Assembly (NCBI GenBank): GCA_015200345.1
Contig: CP054187.1
Span: forward strand, 1,038,470 to 1,102,469
Length of the DNA stretch: 64,000 nucleotides
Direction: 5' to 3'
Source of the DNA: Planctomycetia bacterium
Lineage (GTDB): Bacteria; Planctomycetota; Phycisphaerae; UBA1845; UTPLA1
Under the pieces are notes generated by a model. It made no database searches and was not told the DNA's origin. It saw only the letters and a list, made by a program, of their open reading frames with translations. A program made the translations under genes and the position numbers. This document shows, in pieces, positions 44,724 through 54,422 of this stretch (its first letter is position 1; every line of letters starts with the position of its first letter).

Positions 44724-45716
44724 TCAACCGCCGCCGGAGACGGTCAAGCCCGCCGCCTGTTCCGGCGTGATGAGACCCAACTCCAGCAGCGTCGCGCGTA
44801 CTTCTTCGTCCAGAATCGCCAGGTATTGCTGCGTAAACGCCTCGTCGCGCAGCACGATGCTGGTGAGCCACGCGTTGATGATGTTTCGATAGAGACCCGG
44901 ATCAAAAAACTGCGCCGTGGCGTGCTCGCCCTCGACGATGAAGAAATGCTTCGGCGAAGGCGCCGCGCGATACAGCGCCATCGCCCCCTCAAACGGCGCG
45001 ACGTTGTCCGCCAACGAATGCACGAACAACTTCGGCTCCGTTGCCTGTGCGATCCAGCGAACCGTGTCGAAATCCTCCGTCGAACTTAACGCCGCCACCA
45101 CGTTGCCGATCCCGAACAGATCGTTGCCGATCCCATGGCTGTCGGTCCACTGGGTGGTGATCTCCCAGATGTTCACCGTGCCGTCCATGACGATGGCCGC
45201 TAGATCGAACTCCGCCGCCATGCGAATCAGAACCGGCGCGCCGAGGCTGATCCCCAGACCCGCCACGACCGAATCATTCTCCGTCGCGTGCTTGAACACC
45301 GCCCGCGAGCTGGTGATCAGACCGTCGAACGTCGCCGAGCCGCCGCTCTCCCCGAAACCTTGGTAGTCATACAGGATGACATCCCACCCGAAATCCACGA
45401 AGAATTGCAGGCCGACGGTGTAGCGACCCTTGTTGGCGTCGTTGCCGGGCACCACGACAATCGTGCCGAGCTTCGTCTCCGAGGTCGTCGGCACACGCCA
45501 GGCGCTGATAGGCGTGCCATGCTCGTCGGTCAGCGTCAGCGTCTCATAGGTGAAGCCGAACTCCTCCGGCGTGCGGCGAATCTCCTTCGACGGCCGCAGC
45601 ACGAGCGATTGCAGCGTGTCGCCGCAGCCGCAAACACCGGCAGCAATAAAGAGCGCTGACCACGTGAACCTCCACTTGGGGAACAGGCGAAGCCGACGCG
45701 TCGAAGATCGCAACAT
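44724..45716 (-). CDS. Alpha/beta hydrolase, probable lipoprotein
   Basis: A 330-residue hydrolase exported by a signal sequence that ends in a cysteine-containing region (ALFIAAGVCGCG), so probably a lipoprotein. The alpha/beta hydrolase core shows the oxyanion region VVVPGNDANKGRY, nucleophile elbow GISLG (about residue 170), the acid in HSLADNVAP and the histidine in VEGEHATAQFF. The fold resembles bem46/YqiA-type serine hydrolases. The start at 45716 has GGAGG 11 bases upstream. It lies after the endonuclease IV gene on the same strand. Substrate is unknown. Confidence 0.85.
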   Translation of the reverse strand: MLRSSTRRLRLFPKWRFTWSALFIAAGVCGCGDTLQSLVLRPSKEIRRTPEEFGFTYETLTLTDEHGTPISAWRVPTTSETKLGTIVVVPGNDANKGRYTVGLQFFVDFGWDVILYDYQGFGESGGSATFDGLITSSRAVFKHATENDSVVAGLGISLGAPVLIRMAAEFDLAAIVMDGTVNIWEITTQWTDSHGIGNDLFGIGNVVAALSSTEDFDTVRWIAQATEPKLFVHSLADNVAPFEGAMALYRAAPSPKHFFIVEGEHATAQFFDPGLYRNIINAWLTSIVLRDEAFTQQYLAILDEEVRATLLELGLITPEQAAGLTVSGGG

Positions 45717-45803
45717 GTTTGGAATTTCCTCCATGAACGAGGCAGGTTGGTCGGCGATTCTAGACCCGCGAATCCGGGATGGCAACGAGAACGCGCGCCG
45801 CGT

Positions 45804-46691
45804 CTACTGGCGCGCGATCCGCCTCATCGCCGCCTGATCCACCGCCAGCCATTCGCGCCCCTTTTCGTCTTCGCCGTGTTCGGTCTCCAGAATGCGCGGC
45901 GCGTGCGCCAGGCGCGGATCGCGCAGGATCAGCTCAAAACCGCGCCGCCCCAGTTTGCCCAGGCCGATGTGCTCGTGTCGATCTCGCCGGCTACCCAGGT
46001 CCATGACCGAGTCATTTGTATGGATGCAGTGCACGCGCGGCAACCCGAACGCGCGATCCGCCTCGGCGATCATCCGCTCGTAATCCGATGCGTCGCGCAG
46101 ATCGTACCCCGCCGCGAACAAATGGCACGTATCCAGACACACCGCCAGCCGCTCGGGCGATTTCACGCCGTCGATGATCCGACCCAGTTCATTTAACTCG
46201 CGCCCGATCGTGCTGCCCTGTCCGGCCGTGTCTTCCAGTCCGATCCGCGTCTTGAAGCCGCGCGTCCGCACGTGGATTTCGTCGATTGATTGCGAGGTTC
46301 TCGCGATGCCGGCGTCCAGCCCCTCGCCGAGGTGCGCCCCGGGATGCACCACGAGCAGTTCTACCCCCAGCGCCTCGCAGCGCGTCAATTCATCCGTCAT
46401 CGCATCGATGCTCTTGGCGAGATTCACCGGGTCCGGCGCAGCCAGATTGATGAGATAACTCGCATGCGCCGTGACCGGACCGATGCCGGTTCGTTTTCGC
46501 GCCTCACGGAACAATCGCACCTGCTCCTCCGAAAGCGGCGCGGCCTTCCACTGCCGCTGATTTTTGACAAATATCTGGATGCAGTCGAAGCCCAGCCGCA
46601 CCGCCTCGTCGAACGCGAGGTGCATCCCGCCGGCAACGGAGAGGTGCGCGCCGATTTTGTGAGCAGTTGAACTGTCCGACTTGGATTTCAC
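45804..46691 (-). CDS. nfo: Deoxyribonuclease IV (endonuclease IV)
   Basis: A 295-residue zinc-dependent AP endonuclease of base excision repair, nicking 5' of abasic sites. Metal-binding landmarks are VVHPGAHLGEG (about residue 115), CLDTCHLFAAGYDL (about 185), HCIHTNDSVMDLGSRRDRHEHIGLG in two parts (about 222-246) and the C-terminal LETEHGEDEKGREW. Length is typical. It overlaps the carA stop codon by four bases (ATGA), so it is translationally coupled to carA. Confidence 0.95.
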   Translation of the reverse strand: MKSKSDSSTAHKIGAHLSVAGGMHLAFDEAVRLGFDCIQIFVKNQRQWKAAPLSEEQVRLFREARKRTGIGPVTAHASYLINLAAPDPVNLAKSIDAMTDELTRCEALGVELLVVHPGAHLGEGLDAGIARTSQSIDEIHVRTRGFKTRIGLEDTAGQGSTIGRELNELGRIIDGVKSPERLAVCLDTCHLFAAGYDLRDASDYERMIAEADRAFGLPRVHCIHTNDSVMDLGSRRDRHEHIGLGKLGRRGFELILRDPRLAHAPRILETEHGEDEKGREWLAVDQAAMRRIARQ

Positions 46692-47782
46692 TTCCGCATC
46701 ATCGCGATGAACTGGTTGAACAGATACTGCGAATCATGCGGGCCGGGGGCGGCTTCGGGGTGATACTGCACGGCGAAGACGCGCAAGGCGTCGTGCGCGA
46801 AACCTTCCAGACTCTGGTCATACAGATTCGTGTGCGTCACGCGGGCACCAATGGCTTCGAGGCTCGGCACGTCCACGGCAAAGCCGTGGTTCTGGCTGGT
46901 GATCTCCACGCGGCCGGTGTCGTGGTTCAGCACGGGATGATTCGCGCCGTGATGGCCGAACTTGAGCTTGTAAGTCTTCGCGCCGAGGGCGAGGCTTAGC
47001 AACTGGTGGCCGAGACAAATGCCGAAAATCGGCTGCTTGCCGATGAGTTTCTTCAGGTTATCAATCGCCTCGGTCACCGTCTCCGGGTCGCCCGGCCCGT
47101 TGCCGGCGAGGATGCCGTGCGGCTTGCGCTTGAGGATCGCCTCGGCGCTCATCGTCGGCGGCACGACGTGCACCGTGCAGCCCGCGCCGGTCAGGCTCCG
47201 CAGAATGTTGTGCTTGATGCCGCAGTCCAGCGCCACGACGCGCAGATCGGCCGTGTGTCCGTTCTCCGGCGACCAGACCGTCTCGCCGTCGGGCATCACG
47301 CGGCGCACGAGATTCTGCCCGGCCATCAGCGGGATGTCCCTCGCGCGGCGGACCAGATCGGCCGGGTCGGAAATCTCCGTCGTGATGACGCCGCGCAGCG
47401 CGCCGCGCTCGCGCAAACGCCTGGTCAGCGCGCGCGTGTCGATGCCGGTCAGGCCGATGATGTTCGCACTTTTAAGAAATGCGTCGAGATCGCCCGTCGC
47501 GCGCTGGTTGCTGTAGACCCGCGAGAGCTCCTTCACGACAAAGCCCGACAGGAATTGCCCGCGCGATTCGAGATCGTCCAGATTCACGCCGTAGTTGCCG
47601 ATCTGCGGCGCGGTCATCGTCACAATCTGCCCGCAATACGACGGATCGGTCAGAATCTCCTGGTAGCCCGACATGGCCGTGTTGAAGACGACCTCGCCCG
47701 CGGCCGTGCCCGCCGCGCCGAACGATCGCCCGGCGAACACGGTGCCGTCTTCAAGTCCGAGATAGCAGTTGGGTCGGTTCAT
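46688..47782 (-). CDS. carA: Carbamoyl-phosphate synthase small subunit (glutaminase)
   Basis: A 364-residue glutamine amidotransferase subunit that supplies ammonia to CarB for pyrimidine and arginine synthesis. The N-terminal domain has FNTAMSGYQEILTDPSY (about residues 34-50); the class I amidotransferase domain has the nucleophile in FGICLGHQLL (about 256) and the histidine in VQYHPEAAPGP near the C-terminus. Length is typical. It is separated from carB by two small genes on the same strand, which is unusual. nfo overlaps its stop. Confidence 0.96.
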   Translation of the reverse strand: MNRPNCYLGLEDGTVFAGRSFGAAGTAAGEVVFNTAMSGYQEILTDPSYCGQIVTMTAPQIGNYGVNLDDLESRGQFLSGFVVKELSRVYSNQRATGDLDAFLKSANIIGLTGIDTRALTRRLRERGALRGVITTEISDPADLVRRARDIPLMAGQNLVRRVMPDGETVWSPENGHTADLRVVALDCGIKHNILRSLTGAGCTVHVVPPTMSAEAILKRKPHGILAGNGPGDPETVTEAIDNLKKLIGKQPIFGICLGHQLLSLALGAKTYKLKFGHHGANHPVLNHDTGRVEITSQNHGFAVDVPSLEAIGARVTHTNLYDQSLEGFAHDALRVFAVQYHPEAAPGPHDSQYLFNQFIAMMRK

Positions 47783-47884
47783 TGTCTATTTGTCACATGT
47801 CCGCCGGGCACTACCCGATTGATGCTTCTCAACGAGCCGGAAAGGATGCTTCGGTCGGTGCCTGCCGTAGTTCACCGGTTCCTG

Positions 47885-48334
47885 CTATTGCTCAAGCTGT
47901 TTCACGTCGTTCAGATCCTTTTCGCGACCAGCGGCTCGCTTGTTGGCGATGAGATCGTCCCGACCGATGATCTGCACGGGTACGCCATCGATCATGACAC
48001 TCACCCGGCGAGCGTAGCACTCTGCAAACTCAACGCCGGAGATGCGATTGATTACCTCAATTCGAACTGGCGGCACGCCCATCCGGACCACCCGGCCCGG
48101 TGTCTGGAACAACTCGGCCGTCACGCCGGCACCGGAGAATCCAAACTTTGCCAGGACGGCCAAGGCTCTCTGTATGTTGGCCGCATCGACGGCGATCCAG
48201 ATATCCAAGTCCCCGGTCGGTCGCGGGTAGCCGTAGTAACTGACGGCATAGCCACCGACCAGGAGATACTCAACTTTCTCCGAGTTGAGCAACGCTAAGA
48301 ACTCTCTGAAGTCGGGCGGTAGCCGCGTTTCCAT
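47885..48334 (-). CDS. Nucleotidyltransferase-fold protein (MNT/AbiEii-like), second of an overlapping pair
   Basis: A 149-residue minimal nucleotidyltransferase. The core motif GGYAVSYYGYPRPTGDLDIW (about residues 27-46) supplies the G-G and D-x-D elements of the fold, and VRIEVINRISGVEF carries the third acidic position. The C-terminal LIANKRAAGREKDLNDVKQLE is typical of the DUF6036/nucleotidyltransferase group. It overlaps the preceding 74-residue gene by 65 bases in another frame. Such short-ORF plus nucleotidyltransferase pairs occur widely and look like toxin-antitoxin modules; which partner would be toxic here is not evident. The start is ATG 48334. Confidence 0.85.
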   Translation of the reverse strand: METRLPPDFREFLALLNSEKVEYLLVGGYAVSYYGYPRPTGDLDIWIAVDAANIQRALAVLAKFGFSGAGVTAELFQTPGRVVRMGVPPVRIEVINRISGVEFAECYARRVSVMIDGVPVQIIGRDDLIANKRAAGREKDLNDVKQLEQ

Positions 48335-48494
48335 AAGCCATCCGGCGAAGGTATTCCAATGCACGAAGCCGCTCGTCCGGCGATTTGCCACGCCAGTAAA
48401 GCCCCTCGTCATCCTGCTCGTCAAGCGACACGACCGAGAACGCTGTACGGTCCAGGCGGTACGAGTTTTCGATGGTGTCCGCAGAATCGTCCAT
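48270..48494 (-). CDS. Small protein, first of an overlapping toxin-antitoxin-like pair
   Basis: A 74-residue protein. The central block (DRTAFSVVSLDEQDDEGLYW, then RGKSPDERLRALEYLRRMAYG and ATARLQRVL) resembles the small partner repeatedly found before nucleotidyltransferases of this type. Its last 65 bases overlap the start of the nucleotidyltransferase gene in a different frame. A TACAAT hexamer (48509-48514, minus strand) just upstream may be a -10 element, which would leave a very short leader. Calling it an antitoxin is inference from the arrangement. Confidence 0.75.
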   Translation of the reverse strand: MDDSADTIENSYRLDRTAFSVVSLDEQDDEGLYWRGKSPDERLRALEYLRRMAYGNAATARLQRVLSVAQLGES

Positions 48495-48562
48495 GTTGCA
48501 CCCGCGTCATTGTATCAGCCCTCGTGCGCGATGCGAGGGAACCGCCTCGATAAGCGACTTCC

Positions 48563-51500
48563 CTACCTTATCCCCGCCGCGTAGTCCTGCAGCGCCCGCA
48601 CGCGAAGCGCCTCCTTCGGCCCCATGCCCTTCATCGCGCGGATGGCCGCCACGGCCGCTTGCGCGCCGGAGATCGTCGTGATGAGGGGCAGGTTTCGCGC
48701 CACGGCCGCCGCGCGCCAGCGGCCCTCCTCCCACGCCGCGCCATAGTGGACAGGCGTATTAATCAGCAGGTCCATCACGCCGTGATTGATCAGATCGAGC
48801 AGGAAGCCCTCCGGCGCGCCGGCCCGCTTGGAAACCACGACGCTGTGAATGCCCGCCTCCTTCAGTGCGGCGTGCGTCCCCACCGTCGCGAACAACTTGA
48901 AGCCCAGTTCGACCAGTTCCCGCGCGATCGGCACGATGCGCGGCTTGTCAGGATCGTTCACGCTGACCAGCGCGTTGCCCGACGTCGGCAGCGACAACCG
49001 CGTGGCGATGGCCGCCTTGGCGAAGGCCAGTCCGAACGTGTCGTCGATCCCCATCACCTCGCCGGTGCTGCGCATCTCCGGCCCCAGCACGGCATCGACC
49101 CCGGGAAACTTGTTGAACGGAAACACCGGCGCCTTGATCGACGTCATCACCGGGCGCACGCGCCGCCCGACGCCGCGCTCCCACAACTGGTCGCGCAAGT
49201 TGCCGCCGAGCATGACGGCCGTCGCCACCTTCGCCCACGGCACGCCGGTCGCCTTGCTGACGAAGGGAACGGTGCGCGAGGCACGGGGGTTCACTTCCAG
49301 CACATAAACCTTGCCCTGGGCGATGGCGAACTGCACATTCATCAGGCCGCAGACGCCCAGTCTCCGGGCGAGCAGTTGCGTCTGACGCTCGATCTCGCGA
49401 ATGAGTTCACCGGAGAGCGAGTGCGGCGGAATGGCGCACGAACTGTCGCCGCTGTGAATGCCGGCCTGCTCGATGTGCTCCATGATGCCGCAGACGACGC
49501 AATCGCCGTTGGGGTCGCCGGGCGTGCGGAAGTCGGCCACGGCGTCAACGTCGATCTCGGTGGCGTCGAGCAGAAACTTGTCGATGAGTACGGGGTGGCC
49601 CGCGCTGCCGCCGTGCGAGGGGTTGGCCCGATCCGTCGCCTCGAACGCGCGATGCACGTATCGAATCAAATCGTCTTCGTTGTTGCAAAGCTCCATTGCA
49701 CGACCGCCCAGCACATAGCTCGGGCGGATCAGCACGGGATAGCCGAGGCGCGCGGCAATCTCGCGCGCTTCGGTCGCGCTCCGCGCGATGCCGTTGGCGG
49801 GCTGAAGCAATCCCAGTTCGTTGAGGATTTTTTGAAACTCGTCGCGGTCCTCGGCGAGGTGAATCGATTCGGGCGGCGTGCCGATGATCGGCGCGCCGGC
49901 GCGCTTCAAGCCTTCCGCGAGATTCAGCGGCGTCTGCCCGCCGAACTGCACGATCACCCCGCGAATCTGCCCCTGCGCCGCGATCGCCCGCAGCACGCGC
50001 GTCACGTCTTCCAAGGTCAGCGGTTCAAAGAACAGCACGTCCGATGTGTCGTAGTCGGTACTCACCGTCTCGGGATTGCTGTTCACCATCACCGCGCGAT
50101 AACCCAGCCGCTTGACCTCCATCGCCGCATGAACACAGCAATAGTCGAACTCGATCCCTTGACCGATGCGATTCGGCCCGCCGCCCAGCACAACGACATG
50201 CGGCTGCGGCTGAATCTTCAGCTCGTCTTCCACCCCATGCACCACGCGGCCGTCCTGAACGCGCATCAGCGGCTCTTCATGCGTCGAGTAGTAATACGGC
50301 GTCGCCGCTTCGAACTCCGCCGCGCAGGTGTCCACCAGTTTGTAACAACTGCCGTCGTCAGCAGGCCGGTGGATTTCCTTCGGCATCACCATCGCCGGCA
50401 TCTGAAGCGCCTGCGCCAACTGCGCCCCGCTGTAACCCAGCAGCCGCCCGCGTCGCAGCAACTCCGCGCCAAGGCCCACTCCGCCATGTTGCGCCGCCGC
50501 GCGCACCTGATCGGCGTGCGATAGAATCTCCTCCTCGAACTCCACCAGCTCACGCCACTGATCCAGAAACCACCGATCAATCCGCGTCAGCTCGTGAACC
50601 TGATCGACCGTCCATCCCATCTTGAACGCATAGCGGATGTAGTACGGCCGACCCTGGCACGGTTTTTCCAGTTTGTCGCGCAACGCCCGCGCGTCGATCG
50701 GCCAGCTTGTCGCCGTCGATTCGTCCACGTCCGGTGGTGCTTCGCCCAGCCGGCTCCCGCCGACCATGATCCCCTCTCCCGCGCCACCGGAGTCCGACGC
50801 GGAGGTGTCTTCGCGCTGACTCATCGAGCGATACGCGCCCGCTTCACCTCCGGCGTGCCGCTTGTGCGCCGCCGACAGCCACCGATCGTTGCGATCCAGC
50901 CCGTAGCCCGGCCGTTGAATCTCCATGCTGCGGACGCACTTCTGGAACGCTTCCTTAAACGTGCGGCCGATCGCCATGGCCTCGCCGACGCTCTTCATCT
51001 GCGTCGTGAGCGTCTCATCGGCCTCGGGGAACTTCTCGAACGTCCAGCGCGGAATTTTCACCACGCAATAGTCGATCACCGGCTCGAAACTCGCCGGTGT
51101 GTTCCGCGTGATGTCGTTGGGAATCTCGTCAAGCGTATAACCCACCGCCAGCTTCGCGGCGACTTTCGCGATCGGGTAGCCCGTCGCCTTGCTGGCCAGC
51201 GCCGACGAACGCGACACGCGCGGGTTCATCTCGATGACGCATTGCCGGCCGGACTTCGGATCGACGGCGAATTGCACGTTGCTGCCGCCGGTGTCGACGC
51301 CGATCTCACGCATGATCGCCTTGGCCGCGTCGCGCATTTTCTGATATTCCCGGTCGGTCAGCGTCTGCGCCGGGGCGACGGTGATCGAATCGCCCGTGTG
51401 AACCCCCATCGGATCGATGTTTTCGATCGAGCAGACGATCACCACGTTGTCCTTGCGGTCGCGGATGACCTCCAGCTCGTATTCCTTCCAGCCGTACAGC

Positions 51501-52141
51501 GATTCTTCAATGAGCACTTCGCTGATCCGCGATGCCTTGATGCCGCGCGCCGCGATCGTCTCGAACTCCTCCATCGTGCGGCAGAACCCGCCGCCCTCGC
51601 CGCCGAGCGTGTAGGCCGGGCGAATGCAGCAGGGCAGGCCGATGCGCGCCAGCACCTCGCGCGCCTCGTCCATGTTGTGCGCCGTATCGCTCTTGGGAAC
51701 ATCCAGCCCGATGCGGATCATCGCCTGCTTGAAGGCCGTGCGATCCTCGGCCTTGGCGATGGCCGCGGGGGAGGCGCCGATCAGCTCAACGCCGTGTTTC
51801 TCCAGGATGCCGAGTTCGTGGCACTCCATGGCGCAGTTCAGACCCGTCTGCCCGCCCAGCGTCGGCAACAGGGCATCGACCGGCTGGCCGCGCGCCGCCT
51901 CGGCCGCCAGAATCTTGTCGACAAACGCCGACGTGATCGGCTCGATGTAGGTGCGATCGGCGAACTCCGGATCGGTCATGATCGTCGCCGGATTGGAGTT
52001 GATGAGCACGACGCGGTAGCCCTCGGCGCGCAGCGCCTTGCACGCCTGCGTGCCCGAGTAGTCGAACTCGCACCCCTGCCCGATCACAATCGGCCCCGAG
52101 CCGATGAGCATGATCGTCTTGATGTCTTCCCGCTTGGGCAT
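48563..52141 (-). CDS. carB: Carbamoyl-phosphate synthase large subunit
   Basis: A 1192-residue subunit that makes carbamoyl phosphate from bicarbonate, ammonia and two ATP. The two homologous halves are seen: [15 protein letters not shown] (N-terminal), then the second [25 protein letters not shown] (two parts, after residue ~620), followed by the allosteric MGS-like domain at the C-terminus. It is about 120 residues longer than the usual ~1070. Much of the excess is a Gly/Ser/Asp-rich insertion at about residues 410-480, in the linker before the oligomerisation domain. The start 52141 (MPKREDIKT) matches the family; a frame further upstream is ignored. It is upstream of the small pair and carA. 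Confidence 0.96.
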   Translation of the reverse strand: MPKREDIKTIMLIGSGPIVIGQGCEFDYSGTQACKALRAEGYRVVLINSNPATIMTDPEFADRTYIEPITSAFVDKILAAEAARGQPVDALLPTLGGQTGLNCAMECHELGILEKHGVELIGASPAAIAKAEDRTAFKQAMIRIGLDVPKSDTAHNMDEAREVLARIGLPCCIRPAYTLGGEGGGFCRTMEEFETIAARGIKASRISEVLIEESLYGWKEYELEVIRDRKDNVVIVCSIENIDPMGVHTGDSITVAPAQTLTDREYQKMRDAAKAIMREIGVDTGGSNVQFAVDPKSGRQCVIEMNPRVSRSSALASKATGYPIAKVAAKLAVGYTLDEIPNDITRNTPASFEPVIDYCVVKIPRWTFEKFPEADETLTTQMKSVGEAMAIGRTFKEAFQKCVRSMEIQRPGYGLDRNDRWLSAAHKRHAGGEAGAYRSMSQREDTSASDSGGAGEGIMVGGSRLGEAPPDVDESTATSWPIDARALRDKLEKPCQGRPYYIRYAFKMGWTVDQVHELTRIDRWFLDQWRELVEFEEEILSHADQVRAAAQHGGVGLGAELLRRGRLLGYSGAQLAQALQMPAMVMPKEIHRPADDGSCYKLVDTCAAEFEAATPYYYSTHEEPLMRVQDGRVVHGVEDELKIQPQPHVVVLGGGPNRIGQGIEFDYCCVHAAMEVKRLGYRAVMVNSNPETVSTDYDTSDVLFFEPLTLEDVTRVLRAIAAQGQIRGVIVQFGGQTPLNLAEGLKRAGAPIIGTPPESIHLAEDRDEFQKILNELGLLQPANGIARSATEAREIAARLGYPVLIRPSYVLGGRAMELCNNEDDLIRYVHRAFEATDRANPSHGGSAGHPVLIDKFLLDATEIDVDAVADFRTPGDPNGDCVVCGIMEHIEQAGIHSGDSSCAIPPHSLSGELIREIERQTQLLARRLGVCGLMNVQFAIAQGKVYVLEVNPRASRTVPFVSKATGVPWAKVATAVMLGGNLRDQLWERGVGRRVRPVMTSIKAPVFPFNKFPGVDAVLGPEMRSTGEVMGIDDTFGLAFAKAAIATRLSLPTSGNALVSVNDPDKPRIVPIARELVELGFKLFATVGTHAALKEAGIHSVVVSKRAGAPEGFLLDLINHGVMDLLINTPVHYGAAWEEGRWRAAAVARNLPLITTISGAQAAVAAIRAMKGMGPKEALRVRALQDYAAGIR

Positions 52142-52220
52142 CTGGCTTCGAACCCTCTCCCTGATCCGATCCGGGGCGACCCCCGCCTGGCTCGCGCGTC
52201 GAAGACCACGCAGCCCGACC

Positions 52221-52250
52221 ATTGTAACGCATGATCTGATCGGGTGTTAG
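52221..52250 (-). promoter_or_regulatory. Possible carB promoter
   Basis: Read on the minus strand: CTAACA, 18 bases, TACAAT. The predicted start near 52214 gives a leader of about 73 bases before carB. Four of six matches at -35 and five of six at -10. No leader peptide or attenuator was recognised. Confidence 0.35.
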
Positions 52251-52365
52251 ACGAGAAAGACCGCAGAAAACGCGGGGCGGCTTCGTCGGTCCGTGAGGCA
52301 TCCCGCCGACGAAACGTACGACAAGGGCAATCTGGTAAATCCAGCTCAACGGCCGGATGGCGCGT

Positions 52366-53073
52366 TCACACCCACCCGCGCGCCCAATACTCCACCCACG
52401 CCGCGCATTCATAAATCACCTCCGGCAGCACGCGCAGGCGCGTCTTGACCGCCTGCGGCGCGCGCCGCACGCGCGTCCAGCGCGGCTCGCGAAAGATCAG
52501 CCTTCGATAGCCCGCCTTCTCAAACACGGCCAGGCTCCGCGCCATGTGCATGAAGTTTGTCACGACGATGCACCGCGCCGTCGCCGGGTCCAGCGTTGTC
52601 GCCTGTTGAATCCCACGCGGGTGGTCGGCCGTCGTCCATGAGAGGCGATCCACGACGATGCGTTCGGGCGGCACGCCCCAGTGGATCGCCAATTGTCTCA
52701 TTTCCTCCGCGGCTTCGTCGTGATTGCTCACGACCACCGTCGGCGCGTAGCCCTCTTTCCACAGTTCGGCCGCCTCCAGCACGCGGTACGGGTCGCCGCC
52801 CAGCACGAGGATGTAGTCGGATTTGTCCAGTTCGCCCTGGCGGTCGAACTTGAGGTAAGTCACATCCAGCAGCGGCGTGAAAAGCAGCACCGCGAAGAAA
52901 AACCCCAGCGCCGCCAGCAGGCGCACGCCCCAATACAGCACGCGCCGCCGGCGCGAACGGCGCGGCGATTTGCCCTTGGCCTGGCCCATCCCCTGCGACG
53001 CCGTCGGCATCGCCAAGTGATCTCGTGCTACCTTTGGATCGGCGGGCGGTGTTCTCGATGGGTTCGGTTGCAT
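52366..53073 (-). CDS. YdcF/ElyC-family (DUF218) membrane protein
   Basis: A 235-residue protein with one N-terminal membrane helix (about residues 46-66) and an external DUF218 domain: DYILVLGGDPYRVLEAAELWKEGY (about 85-108), VVVSNHDEAAE, and VTNFMHMARSLAVFEKAG. ElyC/SanA/YdcF relatives affect envelope integrity and lipid-carrier use. The ATG at 53073 follows GAGAAAG; ATG 53010 would remove a disordered N-terminus and is equally possible. It is divergent from the glycan cassette at 53394. Confidence 0.82.
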   Translation of the reverse strand: MQPNPSRTPPADPKVARDHLAMPTASQGMGQAKGKSPRRSRRRRVLYWGVRLLAALGFFFAVLLFTPLLDVTYLKFDRQGELDKSDYILVLGGDPYRVLEAAELWKEGYAPTVVVSNHDEAAEEMRQLAIHWGVPPERIVVDRLSWTTADHPRGIQQATTLDPATARCIVVTNFMHMARSLAVFEKAGYRRLIFREPRWTRVRRAPQAVKTRLRVLPEVIYECAAWVEYWARGWV

Positions 53074-53393
53074 GGGCACTTTCTCGCACGTCCGCGAATC
53101 GTTCGGCTGCGAATCGTAGCCGAAAGGGACCTGCCGCCAACCTGCGGGCGCGCCGAGGCGAACGATCGATGTGGGCAATCCGTAAGCAGGTACACCGGGA
53201 TCGGCGGCAGCGCCGTTCCGCGGCTGTCCGAGTATGTTCTACGCGTCAAGCGGTCGCGACGATCGCCCGAAGAGCATGATCCCGTGGCGATTCGTTCGTG
53301 GTTGTTGCTACAATCCGATAATTGAACGGAGATTTCGCTCCGTGATGCCGAGCGACGCTTCAGCACCGCCAGCCGCTCCAGAGCCGAACGACC
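53074..53393. other. Divergent intergenic region before the glycan cassette
   Basis: No gene was found in these 320 bases. A TACAAT hexamer at 53309-53314 preceded at 18 bases by TGGCGA (53285-53290) is a weak candidate promoter for the cassette beginning at 53394. No inverted repeat stands out. Confidence 0.35.
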
Positions 53394-54422
53394 ATGATCG
53401 ACGTGAACACCCATCATCGCAGCCCCGGCAACCAAGCCGCAACCGCGGGACCGATTCACGCGCTCACGATCGACGTCGAGGACTATCACAACGTCATTGC
53501 GCGGGACTGGCTCGGCCGTGACGGGCCGCCAACCGAAGCGGTGGTGCGCAACACCGAACGATTGCTTCAACATTTCGCGGATCACGGCGTGCGCGCGACG
53601 ATGTTCGTGCTGGGCGAGGTGGCCGAGACGTTCCCCGAGCTGGTGCGGCGGATGGCCGGCGCAGGGCACGAGATCGGCGTGCACGGGTATTATCACCGGC
53701 AGGTGTTCAAGCTGACGCCGGAGAGTTTCCGTGCGGAGGTCGAGCCGGCGCGGAAGCGGCTGCAAGACCTGACGGGGCAGCCGGTGCTCGGGCATCGCGC
53801 GCCGGCCTTTTCCATCATGCCGGCGACGCAGTGGGCGCTGGAGGTGCTGACGGAGGTCGGCTTTGAATATGACAGCAGTATTTTTCCGATCCGCGGGCGG
53901 CGGTACGGCTGGCCGGGGTTTCGCTTCGACATCCATCGCCTGACGTTGCCGTCGGGCCGGACGATCATCGAAGCGCCGCTCTCAACCGTCACGGTTCTGG
54001 GCCGCGCGATGCCGGTCTGCGGCGGCGGCTACCTTCGACACTTTCCCGCCGCGGTCACGAGATGGGCCATGCGCCGCGTCGGCGCGGTGCGCCCGGCCAT
54101 TCTTTACACGCATCCGTACGAAATCGAATTGCCGCTGCCGCCGCTGGACACGCGGCACCTCGCGCCGGCCGCCGCGCGGCGTGCGCGCCTGTTTCACTGG
54201 TTGCAGCGACGCAATCGGCAAACCGTGGAGCGCAAGATCGTCGCCCTGCTTAAACAATTCTCCTTCGCGCCGCTTGGCGAAGTCATCCATCGCGTGCTTG
54301 GCAGTGATGAGGTCGGCGCGCTTGTCGCGCCCGGCGCCTCATGCGACAATTCCGCGACGAATCCGGCGGGGTCGGCTCCCGCTCGATCCGTGGCCCATCC
54401 TGTTGCGGAGCGAGTCCCGTGA
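53394..54422 (+). CDS. Polysaccharide deacetylase, PEP-CTERM/exosortase-locus type
   Basis: A 342-residue NodB-fold deacetylase removing N- or O-acetyl groups from a polysaccharide. The motif TIDVEDYHN (catalytic Asp27, metal Asp30) and the metal histidines in EIGVHGYYHRQ (about residue 83) are followed by GHRAPAFSI. The DVEDYHN form and the C-terminal extension with YTHPYEI resemble the TIGR03006-type subfamily found in PEP-CTERM/exopolysaccharide loci. The last ~25 residues are low-complexity. Its stop overlaps the GTG start of the next gene (GTGA). Confidence 0.88.
   Translation: MIDVNTHHRSPGNQAATAGPIHALTIDVEDYHNVIARDWLGRDGPPTEAVVRNTERLLQHFADHGVRATMFVLGEVAETFPELVRRMAGAGHEIGVHGYYHRQVFKLTPESFRAEVEPARKRLQDLTGQPVLGHRAPAFSIMPATQWALEVLTEVGFEYDSSIFPIRGRRYGWPGFRFDIHRLTLPSGRTIIEAPLSTVTVLGRAMPVCGGGYLRHFPAAVTRWAMRRVGAVRPAILYTHPYEIELPLPPLDTRHLAPAAARRARLFHWLQRRNRQTVERKIVALLKQFSFAPLGEVIHRVLGSDEVGALVAPGASCDNSATNPAGSAPARSVAHPVAERVP

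Noticed and set aside
48659..52234. Very long plus-strand reading frames (621 and 546 codons) opposite carB
   Set aside because: They are exact antisense shadows of a strongly conserved gene in high-GC DNA. Their translations are rich in Arg, His, Gln and Asp with no family pattern.
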